This document shows positions 33,766 to 35,175 of a stretch of DNA of 35,175 bases, one piece after another. The position numbers were made by a program, and so were the translations under genes. The notes beneath the pieces are model-generated. The model was given only the letters and a program-made list of their open reading frames with translations, did not search any database and was not told the DNA's origin. The stretch comes from Mesonia hippocampi. Lineage in GTDB: Bacteria; Bacteroidota; Bacteroidia; Flavobacteriales; Flavobacteriaceae. The DNA lies in assembly GCF_014197445.1 (NCBI RefSeq), contig NZ_JACIFO010000008.1, positions 1-35,175 on the forward strand, in the 5' to 3' direction. Positions within the stretch are counted from its first letter, which is position 1, and every line of letters starts with the position of its first letter.

Positions 33766-34078
33766 GTTTTTCTAAATCAGCATATCTCAAAAGTTGTGCT
33801 TCTATAAAATCACACGCTTTTACTCCTAAATTACTGCTTAATTTATAACAATATAATATAACCTCCTGTAGCCCATAAAAGCGCTATAAAACCCGAGGTA
33901 AGTCCAAGATGAGTCCAATATAGATCCAATGCACCTCCAATATTTCTTATAAAAACATTGGACACAAACTAAAAACAACATCGAAATAGCTTGTAAAAAG
34001 TAAAACTCAATATATAACTAAATGTTTATTGTTAAAAAGTTATCTATATTTGAGGGTGTATAGAAGTTAGCATACATT
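33766..34078. other. Intergenic stretch without a recognisable gene
   Basis: AT-rich sequence between the small membrane protein terminator and the secreted-protein gene. It contains an 11-bp periodic repeat (33900-33943) and, near its right end, a -7 box TATATTTG (34045-34052) for the next gene. No coding frame is seen. Confidence 0.6.
33900..33943. repeat. 11-bp periodic repeat, four units
   Basis: AAGTCCAAGAT, GAGTCCAATAT, AGATCCAATGC, ACCTCCAATAT: four units with the shared core TCCAA at an exact 11-bp period. A further TTGGAC occurs shortly downstream. On the other strand the core reads TTGGA, and GGACT is shared with the repeat at 5106-5149. Confidence 0.75.
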
Positions 34079-34762
34079 ATGAAAAAACTCATAACGATAA
34101 TATTCACGATGGTTATTTTGACAGTTCAAGGACAGGATTTAGATCCTGCATATTATCTCTTTGGACTCTCATTTGATTACTCTATTTCTACATATCCTGG
34201 GAAGCGACTAAAAAGACATAAGTTCAATCCTAGGATTCATGAATCTGATTTAGGTAATATATTGCGTCTATCAGAAGTGACAAATAAAGAATTCAAAAAA
34301 ATAAAACCACAAAAGGATTGTAGAAACTGTGATGAGTTTTATGAACTAAAAAGTGTACCATGGAAATTAGGTGAGTTTTATAACTTTTTTTATGAGAAGA
34401 TTAAAGGAACTAGACCAAAGAAGGTGACAGGAATTGTCAAAAATGAAGTAATAGAAAACGCATCTATAAACCAAATGAAATCATTTTTAGCCGGCATATA
34501 CAATGGTTTTGGCACAATGAGTGGAGACACAATTATATTTCAATTTGGGCATGTAAACTCTAAACTGGAAATCACTGAGAGATTTATAGATTCCCTTGAT
34601 GGAGCGGAGTTTATGAAAACAATACCGGTCGAAAAAGATATTCTTGGAGGTGGACCACTACTTATTTTTGTTCCAAAAGGAAATTTAAAGAAATTTTTAT
34701 TAAACGAAAGAAAAAGAATAAATACGCTTGCTAACCGAGCAAACAGCTCCGCACCCAAATAG
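34079..34762 (+). CDS. Secreted protein of unknown function
   Basis: A 227-residue protein with a signal peptide (MKKLITIIFTMVILTVQGQ, likely cleaved after QGQ). The mature part begins DLDPAYYLFGLSFDYSIS and is basic, with a CRNCDEF pair of cysteines (Cys near residues 81 and 84) that could bind metal or form a disulfide. No membrane anchor or known domain is recognised. A -7 box (34045-34052) precedes it, and a large nested hairpin follows. Its base composition and position next to repeat-rich DNA suggest an accessory gene. Confidence 0.65.
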   Translation: MKKLITIIFTMVILTVQGQDLDPAYYLFGLSFDYSISTYPGKRLKRHKFNPRIHESDLGNILRLSEVTNKEFKKIKPQKDCRNCDEFYELKSVPWKLGEFYNFFYEKIKGTRPKKVTGIVKNEVIENASINQMKSFLAGIYNGFGTMSGDTIIFQFGHVNSKLEITERFIDSLDGAEFMKTIPVEKDILGGGPLLIFVPKGNLKKFLLNERKRINTLANRANSSAPK

Positions 34763-35147
34763 GTAGGGAGTTCGCCTCTCAACTATTTATATTCACGAAG
34801 TCGTATAGTAAAAATAACAACACACTGAGTACACCACCCTACGTACGGGTCTCGTATACGGCGGTTCAATAATGACTACATTACTTTTTGAGGTATTCTC
34901 GAACAACGCCCTGACAGTACGACTGTAATTCGCTATATTTGTAGTAAATTATTAATAACTATTGACTTGAGACGCCTACATAGGTGAACTCTCGACAACA
35001 AACGGGTATAGCGAATTACGTCTAATAGCTCCCTTTGCTCTTGAAGTTTACACTTTAGCGCAAATCGTCATATCCGTCAGGGCGTTAGGCATCATTTTAG
35101 CGAAGAAAGTTTTGAACAATATAAAACTCTATGAAAAATAAAATTTT
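34763..35147. other. Non-coding, repeat-rich intergenic stretch
   Basis: No coding frame is seen. The left part contains GGTCTCGTATACGG (34858 on), similar to GGTCTCGTATAACCG of hairpin B. The centre and right hold the nested hairpin 34905-35086 (listed separately). Confidence 0.6.
34905..35090. repeat. Hairpin C, nested inverted repeat ending in GTTAGGC
   Basis: The outer stem is AACGCCCTGAC (34905-34915) with GTCAGGGCGTT (35076-35086), 11 bp perfect. The middle stem is GTAATTCGCTATA (34925-34937) with TATAGCGAATTAC (35007-35019), 13 bp perfect. An inner imperfect stem lies at 34962-34998 around CCTAcaTAGG. The right arm ends in GTTAGGC (35084-35090), which fits the attC core GTTRRRY. Confidence 0.75.
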
Positions 35148-35175
35148 ATGAAAATTGCAATAGTCGGTTTTGGAA
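35148..35175 (+). CDS. Start of a Rossmann-fold (dinucleotide-binding) protein, cut by window edge
   Basis: Only nine codons are visible, MKIAIVGFG. A strand followed by a V-G-x-G turn is the start of an NAD(P)- or FAD-binding Rossmann fold. The upstream ATG at 35131 stops after six codons, so ATG 35148 is the likely start. The specific enzyme cannot be told. Confidence 0.5.

Overview
The window is AT-rich chromosomal DNA of a member of the Flavobacteriaceae (Bacteroidota). This rests on the two-gene ParE/ParC topoisomerase set, a CarboxypepD-type TonB-dependent receptor, a three-gene acyl-CoA carboxylase, a CapA/CapB-like pair for sulfonolipid (capnine) synthesis, near-absence of Shine-Dalgarno sequences, and many -7 boxes of the TAnnTTTG type. 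The species cannot be named from sequence alone.

Left part (1-4885) is accessory DNA. Four units all read on the minus strand: a truncated AbiEii-like nucleotidyltransferase toxin with its XRE antitoxin, a YefM/YoeB toxin-antitoxin pair, a single-gene candidate defence protein with a nuclease-like domain fused to SIR2, and a secreted seven-repeat propeller protein. Three of the units are enclosed by their own short inverted repeats and separated by ~120-130 bp imperfect hairpins. The hairpin arms agree in the core but diverge outside it, each outer arm matching the far end of its own gene unit. That is what a gene-cassette array built by recombination inside a hairpin would look like (attC-like, with no integrase in view). 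A consensus promoter sits at the array's upstream edge, and both antitoxin genes have their own promoter with a palindromic operator. A 457-bp IS1182-like remnant and a second solo IS end interrupt the array.

Central part (5439-33702) is mostly housekeeping. parE-parC-mscL and the biotin carboxyl carrier/biotin carboxylase/carboxyltransferase genes lie on the minus strand. On the plus strand follow a cytochrome c lipoprotein, a TPP riboswitch driving a PnuT-type thiamine transporter and an overlapping acyl-CoA-dehydrogenase-like gene, a K+/H+ antiporter and a processive family 2 glycosyltransferase. Then come capA and capB, oligopeptidase B divergent from ybaB-prfB (prfB carries a programmed +1 frameshift), an ArsC-like reductase, a TonB-dependent receptor, an AraC-MGMT fusion with a GNAT gene, lrgAB, fumC, and small proteins of 49 and 59 residues.

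Right edge (33703-35175) turns accessory again: an intergenic 11-bp periodic repeat matching in style another at 5106-5149, a secreted protein of unknown function, a large nested hairpin ending in GTTAGGC, and the first nine codons of a Rossmann-fold gene cut by the window end.
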